Assembly (NCBI GenBank): GCA_964525555.1 | Contig: CAZGHN010000011.1 | Location: 1-64,000, forward strand | DNA: 64,000 nucleotides | DNA from: JAFGHJ01 sp964525555 | GTDB lineage: Bacteria; Hydrothermota; UBA3072 | Direction: 5' to 3' | Shown: positions 15,298 through 23,555 of the stretch, one piece after another | Position numbering within the stretch: position 1 is the first letter of the stretch | How the letters are laid out: each line of letters begins with the position of its first letter | Made by a program: the position numbers and the translations under genes | Notes under the pieces: model-generated | Database searches by the model: none | Told to the model about the DNA's origin: nothing | What the model saw: only the letters and a program-made list of their open reading frames with translations

Positions 15298-17616
15298 TTA
15301 CTTCTTAACCTCTATGTTTACTTTCGTATAATAAATTTCCGAATCGTCGATCTCGATTACTTTTCCCTCAACAGTAAAAGAATCATCTAGCCTGATATCT
15401 TCTGAAGAGCTTCCTATCATAATTCTAATCTCTCCGGGTTCTACAATTTTTTTCATTTCGATATTGTAAAAAGCGAGCAGATTGACAGGCAACTTTACAT
15501 CGACTCTTATCTCTTCTCCTTTTTCAAGATACATTCTTTTAAAACCTACCAATTTTTTGACCGGAGGAGCCACACTCGCGACAACATCTCTAACATACAA
15601 TTGAAAAACCTCACTGCCGGAGACTTTCCCTGTATTTTTAAGATAAAAACTTACATCTAAAGTGTCGTTTGCTTTAACTTTTTTATTTTTAATTTTTAAT
15701 TTTGAATATTTAAAGTCCGTATAACTCAACCCATGCCCAAACGGATACAAAGCAGTTACAGGTACATCGATATATTTTGAAGTAAAGCGATTATCAGGTG
15801 AAGCCGGTCTACCAGTATTTCTATGATAGTAAAAAATTGGGATCTGCCCCAGATTACGGGGTATGGATACAGCAAGCTTTCCTCCGGGGTTAAAAACACC
15901 AAATAGTACATCGGCAATCGCATTTCCCGATTGAATACCCAGAAACCAGGTTTCCAGAATCGCAGATGCATTTTCACTCAAATAGGCAGTAGCAAGAGGT
16001 CTTCCATTCATGAGAATAACAATTACTTCTTTACCTGTGCCTATAATCTCCTTTGCAAGTTTTTCTTGAACACCGGGTAAATTAATTTGCGAACGACTTC
16101 TTGCCTCTCCGCTTATATCACCTGATTCACCCAAAACAAGAATAACGACATCGCACCCTAGAGCTATAGAATCCGCTTCTTCAAAACCACTTTCATCGTC
16201 CCCTTCGACTTCACACCCTTTTGAATAAAGAACTTTAACCCCCTCAGGCACAGCATTCTTAATTCCTTCCAACACCGTTACAACATCTTTTTCTTCACCG
16301 TAAGCAGCCCATGGACCAAGCGGTGAACTTGCATCATCTGCGAGAGGTCCGATAACCGCAATTTTTGTCAGCTCCTTATTCAACGGAAGAGCATTATCTT
16401 CGTTCTTCAATAAAACAATAGATTTACATGCCATTTCTTTTGCGAACTTTATATGCTCTTCTTTTAAAATTTCCGCTTTTTCAATCTCGACTTTACAATA
16501 TTTAAAAGCATCATCAAAAAGCCCGAGTTTATATTTAGCCTCAAGAATTCTTCTTACTGCTTTATTTACTAATTTTTCCGATACCTCGCCATTCTTTACA
16601 GATTTTAAAATATCCTCTCCGAATATTCCACCCATCATATCCATATCCACACCAGCAGAAAGAGCCTTCTTACCTGCATCTACTCTATCCTTTACTATAC
16701 CGTGATTTATAAGTTCTTCTATCGAATTCCAATCACTTATAACAAAACCATCAAAACCCCATTTCTCCCTTAATACATCGGTTAGAAGTTTTTTGTTCGC
16801 AGTCATAGGCTCCCCAGCAATATCATTAAACCCGCTCATAAGAGAACCGGCTCCCGCTCTTATTGCAGCAAGGAAAGGAGGCAAATACACCTCACTTAAA
16901 GTACGAACAGACACTTCTGCACTGTTATAATCTTTTCCCCCCTGAGCTGCACCGTAAGCAACATAATGCTTGGGACACGCAATGATGGTATTAGCATAGC
17001 TTAAATCATCTCCCTGATAGCCCCCAACCTGAGCTCTTGCCATAACCGCACCCAGATAAGGGTCTTCTCCCGCCCCTTCCACAATGCGTCCCCATCTTGG
17101 GTCAAGAGCAATATCAACCATAGGAGCAAAAGTCCAGTGTATACCGGAAGCCGCTGCTTCAACTGCACTAATTCTTGCCGCTTTTTCTACCGCCTCTTCA
17201 TCAAAGCTACATGCAGATGCGAGAGGAACCGGGAAAATAGTTTTGAATCCATGAAGAACATCAAGCCCAAAGACCAGCGGAATACCAAGATGCGTCCCAT
17301 CTACTGCTATTTTCTGCAAGGATCCAACAAATTCCGCTCCCACTACATTCAATAAAGAGCCAACCTTACCTTTTTTTACCAACTCTTTCATCTCATCATC
17401 TATTCCGTTATTAAAACCCAGAGTATTACCACCTGAGTATTGAGCCATTTGACCCAATTTCTCCTCCAGCGTCATCTTCTCCATTAAAGAATCTATAAAC
17501 TCATCCATTGGAGGTTTTAACAAACTTAGATTTTTTTCTGATTTTGCCTGGGAAATAAAGGAAAAACCCAAAAGAAATACCATGAGCAACCTGCTTAAAA
17601 CTCTGAACTTTTTCAA
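15298..17616 (-). CDS. beta-glucosidase-like glycoside hydrolase family 3, secreted
   Basis: A 772-residue enzyme, close in length to BglX. AAGGAGG lies seven bases before a TTG codon at 17616; starting there gives a clean signal peptide (KKFRVLSRLLMVFLLGFSFI), whereas the longer frame to 17748 does not. The GH3 N-domain contains KHYVAYG and the nucleophile block GFVISDW, followed by the alpha/beta sandwich domain and a C-terminal fibronectin III-like domain from about residue 650 (KANDTLDVSFYLKNTG). It likely removes terminal beta-linked glucose or xylose residues outside the inner membrane. Confidence 0.9.
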   Translation of the reverse strand: MKKFRVLSRLLMVFLLGFSFISQAKSEKNLSLLKPPMDEFIDSLMEKMTLEEKLGQMAQYSGGNTLGFNNGIDDEMKELVKKGKVGSLLNVVGAEFVGSLQKIAVDGTHLGIPLVFGLDVLHGFKTIFPVPLASACSFDEEAVEKAARISAVEAAASGIHWTFAPMVDIALDPRWGRIVEGAGEDPYLGAVMARAQVGGYQGDDLSYANTIIACPKHYVAYGAAQGGKDYNSAEVSVRTLSEVYLPPFLAAIRAGAGSLMSGFNDIAGEPMTANKKLLTDVLREKWGFDGFVISDWNSIEELINHGIVKDRVDAGKKALSAGVDMDMMGGIFGEDILKSVKNGEVSEKLVNKAVRRILEAKYKLGLFDDAFKYCKVEIEKAEILKEEHIKFAKEMACKSIVLLKNEDNALPLNKELTKIAVIGPLADDASSPLGPWAAYGEEKDVVTVLEGIKNAVPEGVKVLYSKGCEVEGDDESGFEEADSIALGCDVVILVLGESGDISGEARSRSQINLPGVQEKLAKEIIGTGKEVIVILMNGRPLATAYLSENASAILETWFLGIQSGNAIADVLFGVFNPGGKLAVSIPRNLGQIPIFYYHRNTGRPASPDNRFTSKYIDVPVTALYPFGHGLSYTDFKYSKLKIKNKKVKANDTLDVSFYLKNTGKVSGSEVFQLYVRDVVASVAPPVKKLVGFKRMYLEKGEEIRVDVKLPVNLLAFYNIEMKKIVEPGEIRIMIGSSSEDIRLDDSFTVEGKVIEIDDSEIYYTKVNIEVKK

Positions 17617-17756
17617 TTCCGAACCTCCTTCCACGAACGGATTAAAATTTACATAACTAAATTCCAGAAATAAAGATTTACAATTAGTTTTCATCGTGAT
17701 TAACCTAATTATAGTGAAATTCAAGGATAATTCAAGAGAAAAAACCACCTCGTTGT

Positions 17757-17935
17757 TTTACCACAGAGAACACAGAGAAAAAAAGTTATTTAACCACTAA
17801 ACACATCAAATACACTAAATTTTATTGTGATTTTTTTTGACTCATGACACAAGACACATGACCCATGACGGGGTTTACTGATTTAAAAAATCACTGTTAC
17901 CAATCAAGTAATTAACTAATCAACCAATATACCGA
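17757..17935. repeat. intergenic repeat block
   Basis: ACCACAGAGAACACAGAGAA (about 17760-17779), a CACTAAACACATCAAATAC-type unit, ACTCATGACACAAGACACAT, and AGTAATTAACTAATCAACC. All four unit types occur elsewhere in the window. Confidence 0.7.
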
Positions 17936-17938
17936 AGC

Positions 17939-18319
17939 TTAAAGACTCAATTCCTCCTCATTAACCCAAAGACCGTGAATATTACAATAGGAAAACGCGT
18001 ATAGGGTACCGGATTTTCCGGTTTTAAAAGATAGAGTCGCAGTTGGTTCTGTATAAACAGTACTTGTATCAGGCCCGTCAACAGAAGCACCATGCGCTGA
18101 AAAATCAGCTTTCCCAACCATATACGGAAATTTACCCCCTTCAGGATGAAAATAGACTTCGATCCATGCAATATGATGCTCCGTTTTATTCGGATGAGCA
18201 ATTTCTTTACCAACCGAAACGCATAATTTAATCTTATCACCTTTCTCCAAAACTTCAATCACAGGAACATGTTTTTCAGACTTCCAATCAGCTGTTTTTA
18301 AAAGCTCTCCAAAACCCAT
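17939..18319 (-). CDS. superoxide reductase (neelaredoxin-type desulfoferrodoxin)
   Basis: A 126-residue class II superoxide reductase that reduces superoxide to peroxide at a mononuclear His4Cys iron centre. Ligand motifs are in place: EKHVPVIE near residue 15, HPNKTEHHI near 41-49, and CNIHGLW at the C-terminus. The N-terminal desulforedoxin domain is absent, as in neelaredoxins. It follows rubrerythrin by 20 bases, so peroxide made here can be removed by its operon partner. Confidence 0.95.
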   Translation of the reverse strand: MGFGELLKTADWKSEKHVPVIEVLEKGDKIKLCVSVGKEIAHPNKTEHHIAWIEVYFHPEGGKFPYMVGKADFSAHGASVDGPDTSTVYTEPTATLSFKTGKSGTLYAFSYCNIHGLWVNEEELSL

Positions 18320-18339
18320 AATTAAATACCTCCCTTTCG

Positions 18340-18843
18340 TTAAAACTTTTTAAACATTTTCGAAGAAGCGTTACATACAGGACATTTATCTGGCGGAGTT
18401 CCTTCGTGAGTATACCCGCAAACAGGGCAAATGTAAACTTCTTCTAATTCAATATCCTTACCTTTTGCTATATCCTTCCTTGATTTTTCATACATCTTCT
18501 CATGTATCTTCTCGGCCTCCAGAGCATAATTGTGCGAAACTTCAGCCGCTTTCTCACCTTGCAGATTTGCAGTATTTTTATAAACCGGATACATTTCTTC
18601 GATCTCAAAAGACTCTCCGTCTTCTCCTGCTTGAAGATTGCTGGCGGTCTTGCCTAAATAGCCTAAAAGCCTGGCATGATTTCCGGCATGGACTCTCTCA
18701 GCATACGCAATAGCTTCAAAAAGCCTTGCGACATTAGAATATCCCTCCTTTTTTGCAATATCGCTGTAAATAATATATTTCATGTGAGCCATTGATTCTC
18801 CGGCGAAAGCATCGCTCAAGGCTCTTTTTGTCATCTCATTCAT
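18340..18843 (-). CDS. rbr: rubrerythrin
   Basis: A 167-residue peroxide-reducing protein. A ferritin-like diiron domain (residues 1-128, with FAGESMAHMKY and EAIAYAERVHAGNHA) is followed by a rubredoxin-like domain CPVCGYTHEG...CPVCNA. First gene of the rbr-sor operon. Two adjacent PerR-like boxes lie directly after its -10 element, which suggests derepression by peroxide. Confidence 0.95.
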   Translation of the reverse strand: MNEMTKRALSDAFAGESMAHMKYIIYSDIAKKEGYSNVARLFEAIAYAERVHAGNHARLLGYLGKTASNLQAGEDGESFEIEEMYPVYKNTANLQGEKAAEVSHNYALEAEKIHEKMYEKSRKDIAKGKDIELEEVYICPVCGYTHEGTPPDKCPVCNASSKMFKKF

Positions 18844-18870
18844 CTTGCCTCCCTAATTTTAGTTTCTATC

Positions 18871-18904
18871 TTTGTAACGATTCCAAACTTATAACCATTC
18901 CAAA
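18871..18904 (-). promoter_or_regulatory. tandem PerR-like boxes at the rubrerythrin promoter
   Basis: Two adjacent 17-bp direct copies read TTTGGAATCGTTACAAA (18887-18871) and TTTGGAATGGTTATAAG (18904-18888). They occupy the region just downstream of the -10 box and across the transcription start. The same 17-mer occurs at the perR promoter and the MBL-operon promoter. Confidence 0.75.
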
Positions 18905-18906
18905 TC

Positions 18907-18934
18907 ATTATATGTAAATTATTTGTTTTGTCAA
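18907..18934 (-). promoter_or_regulatory. promoter of the rbr-sor operon
   Basis: TTGACA (18934-18929), a 16-bp spacer and a perfect TATAAT (18912-18907). Confidence 0.8.
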
Positions 18935-18956
18935 GGTGTAGATTTTCTATAATTTA

Positions 18957-19285
18957 ATCTGCCACAAAGGCACCAAAACACAAAGCCTTCGGATTAGTTG
19001 AGTGGTTAAATTGTTGAATGGTCGAATGGTCTTTAGGATTAGCAGAATAGCAGGCTGTCGAGCGAGGATTAAGGATTAGATGAAAGGCTTCGAAGAAAAG
19101 CAAGGATTAAGAAAAAAACTTATCACTTAATCTCTAATCCCTGAACTTCTAACTTGCACTGTTTCTAATCCTTCTATTCTCTGTGCTCTCTGTGGCTACT
19201 CTTTGGGATTTAGGATTTGGGGGTTGGGATTTAGGAACAAAAAAATCTTTGTGTGCTTTGTGACTTTGTGTGAGAATTTCTTTAT
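18957..19285. repeat. intergenic repeat block (gap 18844-19343)
   Basis: No gene. Units include GCCACAAAGGCACCAAAACA (18961-), TTGTTGAATGGTCGAATGG, a GGATTAAGGATTAGATGAA-type unit, CTCTGTGCTCTCTGTGGC (about 19180), GGATTTAGGATTTGGGGG (about 19205) and GCTTTGTGACTTTGTGTGA (about 19256-19274). The rbr promoter lies on its left edge, the ogg promoter on its right. Confidence 0.7.
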
Positions 19286-19303
19286 TTGGGACGGGTTGCC
19301 ATC

Positions 19304-19331
19304 TTGACATACATCACCAATTCGATATGAT
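19304..19331 (+). promoter_or_regulatory. promoter of the ogg gene
   Basis: TTGACA (19304-19309), a 16-bp spacer and TATGAT (19326-19331), ending 12 bases before the TTG start. The transcript leader would be about six bases. Confidence 0.6.
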
Positions 19332-19343
19332 AAATATGGAAAA

Positions 19344-19997
19344 TTGAAAATTAACAAAAGAAATACTCAAGAAATAAAAAAGGTCTATACAAAATTCAAG
19401 AAAGAAATCGAACAGAGGCTCGAAGAATTCAGGCAAATAGGAAAAACCGCGTCTCCCGAAGAGCTATTCAGGGAATTAGCATTCTGTATCTTAACCCCTC
19501 AATCAAAAGCAAAATTATGCTGGGAAGCTATTCTTACGATGCAAAAAAAAGATATCCTTCTTAAAGGAGCAAGTAAAGACATAAATAAAGAACTTCAGAA
19601 GGTTAGATTTAAAAATAAAAAAGCAGAATATCTGTACCAAGCCCGGAGTAACTTTTTCAAAAAAGAAAACTCGATTTATGAAAACATTAAGAAAGCTAAA
19701 ACTCCTTTGGAATTACGAGAATATCTCGTAAAAAATGTAAAAGGGATTGGCTACAAAGAAGCGAGCCATTTCTTGCGAAATATCGGACACGGAGCAGAAA
19801 TTGCAATATTGGATAGACATATTATAAGAAATTTGATAGAACTAGGAATCTTAAAAGAATATCCGAAGAACCTTACAGAGAAAAAATACGAAGAAATAGA
19901 AGAAAGAATGAAAAAACTATCAAAAGATTTGGACATGCCTATGGATATTCTTGATCATGTTTTCTGGGCAAAAGAAACAGGTGAGGTATTTAAGTAA
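19344..19997 (+). CDS. ogg: 8-oxoguanine DNA glycosylase / AP lyase, Ogg2 type
   Basis: A 217-residue DNA repair enzyme of the archaeal/thermophile Ogg2 group, which excises 8-oxoguanine and nicks the abasic site. Visible features are the N-terminal FRELAFCILTPQSKA, a helix-hairpin-helix KGIGYKEASHFLRNIG with the likely catalytic lysine, and the aspartate in ILDRHI. The only usable start in frame is TTG at 19344, within about six bases of the predicted transcription start, with no ribosome site. Confidence 0.88.
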   Translation: MKINKRNTQEIKKVYTKFKKEIEQRLEEFRQIGKTASPEELFRELAFCILTPQSKAKLCWEAILTMQKKDILLKGASKDINKELQKVRFKNKKAEYLYQARSNFFKKENSIYENIKKAKTPLELREYLVKNVKGIGYKEASHFLRNIGHGAEIAILDRHIIRNLIELGILKEYPKNLTEKKYEEIEERMKKLSKDLDMPMDILDHVFWAKETGEVFK

Positions 19998-20019
19998 CCA
20001 CAATCTAATAAAAAACTGC

Positions 20020-20048
20020 TTGACAAAAGAGCAGAATTTCCATAATTT
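20020..20048 (+). promoter_or_regulatory. promoter of the 85-residue protein gene
   Basis: TTGACA (20020-20025), a 17-bp spacer and TAATTT (20043-20048), ten bases before the ATG at 20059. The mRNA would be nearly leaderless. Confidence 0.6.
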
Positions 20049-20058
20049 GAATATAAAT

Positions 20059-20316
20059 ATGAAAACACAATCATTTGATACAAATGCTAAAACAGAAAAA
20101 ATACTTATATCTTTGCTTCAAAAACAAAGTACTTCAGAAAAATTCTCACACGTTCGTTCTCTATCGGAAATAGTAATAAATTTATCAAAACGCGCCATAA
20201 AAAGAGTCAACAACAACTTAAGCGAAGAACAAATAAATGAGCTGTTTATAGAATATAACTACGGTAAACATTTAGCAGCAAAATTTCGAAAATATCTAAG
20301 TAAAATGCAAAAATGA
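20059..20316 (+). CDS. small hypothetical protein paired with a nucleotidyltransferase
   Basis: An 85-residue basic protein, with helix-rich composition (RSLSEIVINLSKRAIKRVNNN) and no membrane segment. The frame is open further upstream, but the promoter at 20020-20048 fixes the start at the ATG at 20059. It overlaps the nucleotidyltransferase gene by 4 bases (ATGA). I do not recognise the family. The arrangement resembles a toxin-antitoxin pair, which is inference. Confidence 0.65.
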   Translation: MKTQSFDTNAKTEKILISLLQKQSTSEKFSHVRSLSEIVINLSKRAIKRVNNNLSEEQINELFIEYNYGKHLAAKFRKYLSKMQK

Positions 20317-20906
20317 ATTCGCCTGACATATTGTTAGCATTAAAGCCATTAATAGCATCTTTCAACGAACTAAACATTTTATACTATATAGGCGGTTCTC
20401 TGGCAAGTTCCATTTACGGCATGCCGCGTGCTACTCTCGACGCGGATATAGTAGCAGATATATACTCAAATCAGATTAAACCTTTAAAAAGCAAACTTGA
20501 AAAAGAATATTATATAGATGAAAATATGATAAAGGACGCAATTAGAAATAGTTCTTCATTTAATTTAATACACCTTGAAACCTATTTAAAAATAGATGTA
20601 TTTGTTTATAAGAATAACCTATACCAGCAAAACGCCATTAAACGTAGAATACAGGACACGCTGGTTGAAAACACCCAGAGTAATAAATTTTACTTTGCTT
20701 CACCTGAAGATATTATTATCAATAAATTAAACTGGTACCAGATGGGAGATAAAATTTCCGAAAGGCAATGGCTGGATGTTATTGGAGTTATAAAAATCCA
20801 GGAAAATTCACTCGATAAAGAATATCTTAAGAGATGGGCTATAGAACTGAATCTAATTGAACTACTCAAAAAAGCTTTTATTGATGCAGGAGTTAATCTG
20901 GAATAA
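20313..20906 (+). CDS. nucleotidyltransferase-fold protein (AbiEii/MNT-like)
   Basis: A 197-residue protein with the polymerase-beta-like signature YYIGGSLASSIYG...TLDADIVAD, where the glycine/serine helix and the two aspartates would bind nucleotide and metal. A third acidic position is in LKIDVFVYK, and the segment SPEDIIINKLNWYQMG is typical of the family. It could modify RNA or protein by NMP transfer. It is coupled to the small protein upstream by a 4-base overlap. Confidence 0.75.
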   Translation: MNSPDILLALKPLIASFNELNILYYIGGSLASSIYGMPRATLDADIVADIYSNQIKPLKSKLEKEYYIDENMIKDAIRNSSSFNLIHLETYLKIDVFVYKNNLYQQNAIKRRIQDTLVENTQSNKFYFASPEDIIINKLNWYQMGDKISERQWLDVIGVIKIQENSLDKEYLKRWAIELNLIELLKKAFIDAGVNLE

Positions 20907-20932
20907 TCTCTTGAAATAATTAAGGAGGTTTG

Positions 20933-21817
20933 ATGGGTAAATCATTAGAAATGCTCGAACATATTATGAAGCAGATTTACACTGCTCAAAAGGATGAGAT
21001 TACAGAATATCATATTTATTCAAATATAGCAAAATTAGTAAAAGATAAAAAAAACAGTAAAGTACTACTCGATATTGCTAACGAAGAATTAAGACATGCC
21101 AAATTCTGGAAAACTGTTACAAAAAAAGATATAAAACCGAACCGCTGGAAAATTTTTAAATTTACTTTAATCGCGAAATTCTTAGGATTCACGTTTGCCA
21201 TAAAATTGATGGAAAAAGGAGAAGTGCAAGCTCAGTTTAATTACAATGAAATAGCTGAATATGTCTCGGAAGCGGAGCAAATCGCAGAGGATGAAGAAAG
21301 ACATGAAAAAGAATTGATCGATTTGCTCGACGAAGAGCGACTCAATTATGTAGGTTCAATTGTACTGGGTTTAAACGATGCTCTTGTAGAACTGACCGGA
21401 GCTCTCGCGGGTCTATCATTTGCCCTTCAAAAAACCCGTCTTATAGCAGCAGTAGGGATCATAACAGGAATTGCCGCCTCCCTCTCGATGGGAGCCTCAG
21501 AATATCTTTCGACAAAAGCCGAAGGGGAAACGGAAACAGCATTAAAATCTTCACTGTATACTGGAGCAGCTTATATCGTTACTGTTTTACTGCTGGTTCT
21601 CCCTTATTTTATTCTACCAAATTATCTTCTAGCCTTGATGATAACCCTCATCGTAGGCGTATTAATTATACTTTCTTTCAATTATTATATTTCTATTGCT
21701 AAAGACTTACCTTTTAGAAAACGCTTTCTCGAGATGACATTCTTAAGTCTCGGAGTCGCTGCCCTTTCTTTTGGAATAGGGATTGTTATAAGAGTAACTT
21801 TGGGAGTGGATATTTAA
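20933..21817 (+). CDS. ferritin-like/VIT1 fusion membrane protein
   Basis: A 294-residue protein. Residues 1-135 form a rubrerythrin-type ferritin-like domain with ExxH-type diiron motifs (ANEELRHAKFW, EDEERHEKEL). The rest has about five membrane segments and a CCC1/VIT1 signature (VLGLNDALVELTGALAG, SMGASEYLS). Such fusions, including MbfA-like proteins, export iron or manganese out of the cytosol. AGGAGG four bases upstream favours the ATG at 20933 over the TTG at 20930. Confidence 0.88.
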   Translation: MGKSLEMLEHIMKQIYTAQKDEITEYHIYSNIAKLVKDKKNSKVLLDIANEELRHAKFWKTVTKKDIKPNRWKIFKFTLIAKFLGFTFAIKLMEKGEVQAQFNYNEIAEYVSEAEQIAEDEERHEKELIDLLDEERLNYVGSIVLGLNDALVELTGALAGLSFALQKTRLIAAVGIITGIAASLSMGASEYLSTKAEGETETALKSSLYTGAAYIVTVLLLVLPYFILPNYLLALMITLIVGVLIILSFNYYISIAKDLPFRKRFLEMTFLSLGVAALSFGIGIVIRVTLGVDI

Positions 21818-21950
21818 AAATTAGACACGAAGACACTGAGTTAATTATGAATGTTGAATGTTTAATGTTGAATTAAAAATTAAAAACTCAAAATTCAAAA
21901 TTATAAAATCCCAACCCCCAAATCCCAAATCCTAAATTTTATCGATATTT
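21818..21950. repeat. intergenic repeat block
   Basis: ACACGAAGACACTGAG, a TGAATGTTGAATGTTTAATG unit, an AATTAAAAACTCAAAATTC unit, and AATCCCAACCCCCAAATCCC, the reverse of the unit near 19205. Confidence 0.65.
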
Positions 21951-21971
21951 CGATAAAACTTACTATTTCCA

Positions 21972-21999
21972 TTGACTAAAACTCAATACATCTTATTAT
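21972..21999 (+). promoter_or_regulatory. promoter of the small exported protein gene
   Basis: TTGACT (21972-21977), a 16-bp spacer and TATTAT (21994-21999); AGGGGGAT precedes the ATG at 22030. Confidence 0.6.
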
Positions 22000-22029
22000 T
22001 ATTCAAAACGTAAAAATCAGGGGGATGGA

Positions 22030-22479
22030 ATGATAAAAAAGTTTTATGTGATTATTATTTTACTGATCTCTTTAAACTTAGCTGCGCATAAAGGTATGGG
22101 CATAGGAATCACCGCTGGTGACCCTACAGGTATCACAGCAAAGTACTGGACAAGTCACAACACTGCAATATGCGGAGCTTGCGGCTGGTCGTTCAGAGGC
22201 GAAGGGTACCTTCATTTGAACGGTGATTTTATTTATCATAATTCTAAAATATTCGAAGTTGAAAAAGGAGAATTACCAATATACTTCGGACTGGGAGGAA
22301 GACTCGCCTTTAAAAACGAAACGGAGATCGGCGTTCGATTCCCTGTAGGAATTGTGTATCTTTTTCCTGACGCACCTTTCGACGCATTTTTCGAACTTTC
22401 TCCCTACCTTAATCTTTATCCGAGAACAGATATGTTTTTATCAGCCAGTATAGGGGGAAGATTCTTTTTCGAATTATAA
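22030..22479 (+). CDS. small exported beta-rich protein
   Basis: A 149-residue protein with a signal peptide (KKFYVIIILLISLNLAA) and alternating hydrophobic/glycine strands afterwards (GLGGRLAF, EIGVRFPVGIVYLF, FLSASIGGRFFFEL). It ends in a phenylalanine-rich strand, like small outer-membrane barrels. Two cysteines sit in CGACGW. I do not recognise a named family. It converges with the dehydrogenase gene, only 6 bases away. Confidence 0.65.
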   Translation: MIKKFYVIIILLISLNLAAHKGMGIGITAGDPTGITAKYWTSHNTAICGACGWSFRGEGYLHLNGDFIYHNSKIFEVEKGELPIYFGLGGRLAFKNETEIGVRFPVGIVYLFPDAPFDAFFELSPYLNLYPRTDMFLSASIGGRFFFEL

Positions 22480-22485
22480 AAAAAG

Positions 22486-23547
22486 TTAAAAACAAATTCC
22501 GGTCTTTTCTTTTTTACACGGACCTTTAGCTTTATACTCGGAACAACGATAACAAACTTCATTGGGAAGCTTTTTTTCTTCAAAAAAAAGTCTTATGTTA
22601 CTAAGAGTGGTTTCGGCTATATTTTTAAGCGCTTCTTTTGTAAAAAAACCCTGATGAGAAGTTATAAGCACATTGGGAAAGGTAAGGAGCCTCGCCAATA
22701 CATCATCACTTATAATAGTACTTGAATAATCCTCAAAAAAATATTCCGATTCCTCTTCATAAACATCAAGACCCGCACTGCCTATTTTACCTTTTTTTAA
22801 AGCCGCTATTAAATCCACAGTATTAATAAGCTTTCCTCTGCCCGTATTTATTATCATAACTCCGTATTTCATTTTTTTTATACTCGATTCATCGATTATA
22901 TGCAATGTTTCTGGTGTCAGGGGACAATGCAGGGAAATAATATCGGATTTACCATAAAGTGTATCCAATTTCACATAAGAAAAACCATATTTTTTCTCAT
23001 TCTTTTTATCCGGAAATTTATCAGAAACGAGTACTTCCATATCAAAACCTTTTAAAATCTTAGCAACTAAAAGACCTATCTTGCCTCCTCCTATAATACC
23101 TGCCGTTTTACCAGCCATATCAAACCCAAGAAGGCCATTTATATTAAAATTGCTGTCTCTGGTTCTGTAATAAGCCTTATGAATTTTTCTGTTTAAGGAA
23201 AGCATCAGAGCCACGGCATGCTCGGCAACGGCATTGGGAGAATAAGCGGGAACCCTGACCACATGAATTCTACCGAACACAGCCTTCAAATCCACATTAT
23301 TGTACCCTGCACTGCGAAGAGCTATAAGAGTTATGCCATTATCGTACAACTCATCCGCCACTTTCTTATTTATAGTATCATTCACAAAAGCACATATACA
23401 ATCGGAATCTTTGGTTACAACAACGTTATTTTCCGAAAGACGGCTTTGAAAATATCTTATATCATAGCCGTACTTCTTGTTCGCTTCATCAAAGAAATCT
23501 TTATCGTATTGCTTCGTGTCGAAAAAAGCTATTTTCAACTTTTTCAC
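22486..23547 (-). CDS. D-2-hydroxyacid dehydrogenase (D-lactate dehydrogenase type) with Cys tail
   Basis: A 353-residue NAD-dependent reductase of 2-oxoacids. The NAD-binding block is GKTAGIIGGGKIGLLVAKIL; the catalytic Arg is in INTGRGKLINT, the Glu in GLDVYEEE and the His in SHQGFF. A C-terminal extension (about residues 330-353) carries Cys pairs in CYRC-x8-C-x7-C, unusual for this family. It follows korB by 8 bases with a GTG start, so it probably uses 2-oxoacids made or consumed by KorAB or acts as a fermentative sink. Confidence 0.88.
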   Translation of the reverse strand: MKKLKIAFFDTKQYDKDFFDEANKKYGYDIRYFQSRLSENNVVVTKDSDCICAFVNDTINKKVADELYDNGITLIALRSAGYNNVDLKAVFGRIHVVRVPAYSPNAVAEHAVALMLSLNRKIHKAYYRTRDSNFNINGLLGFDMAGKTAGIIGGGKIGLLVAKILKGFDMEVLVSDKFPDKKNEKKYGFSYVKLDTLYGKSDIISLHCPLTPETLHIIDESSIKKMKYGVMIINTGRGKLINTVDLIAALKKGKIGSAGLDVYEEESEYFFEDYSSTIISDDVLARLLTFPNVLITSHQGFFTKEALKNIAETTLSNIRLFFEEKKLPNEVCYRCSEYKAKGPCKKEKTGICF

Positions 23548-23555
23548 AGCTCTCT

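Noticed and set aside
19951..20058. Longer N-terminus of the 85-residue protein
   Set aside because: This part overlaps the end of the ogg gene and lies before the predicted promoter and start.
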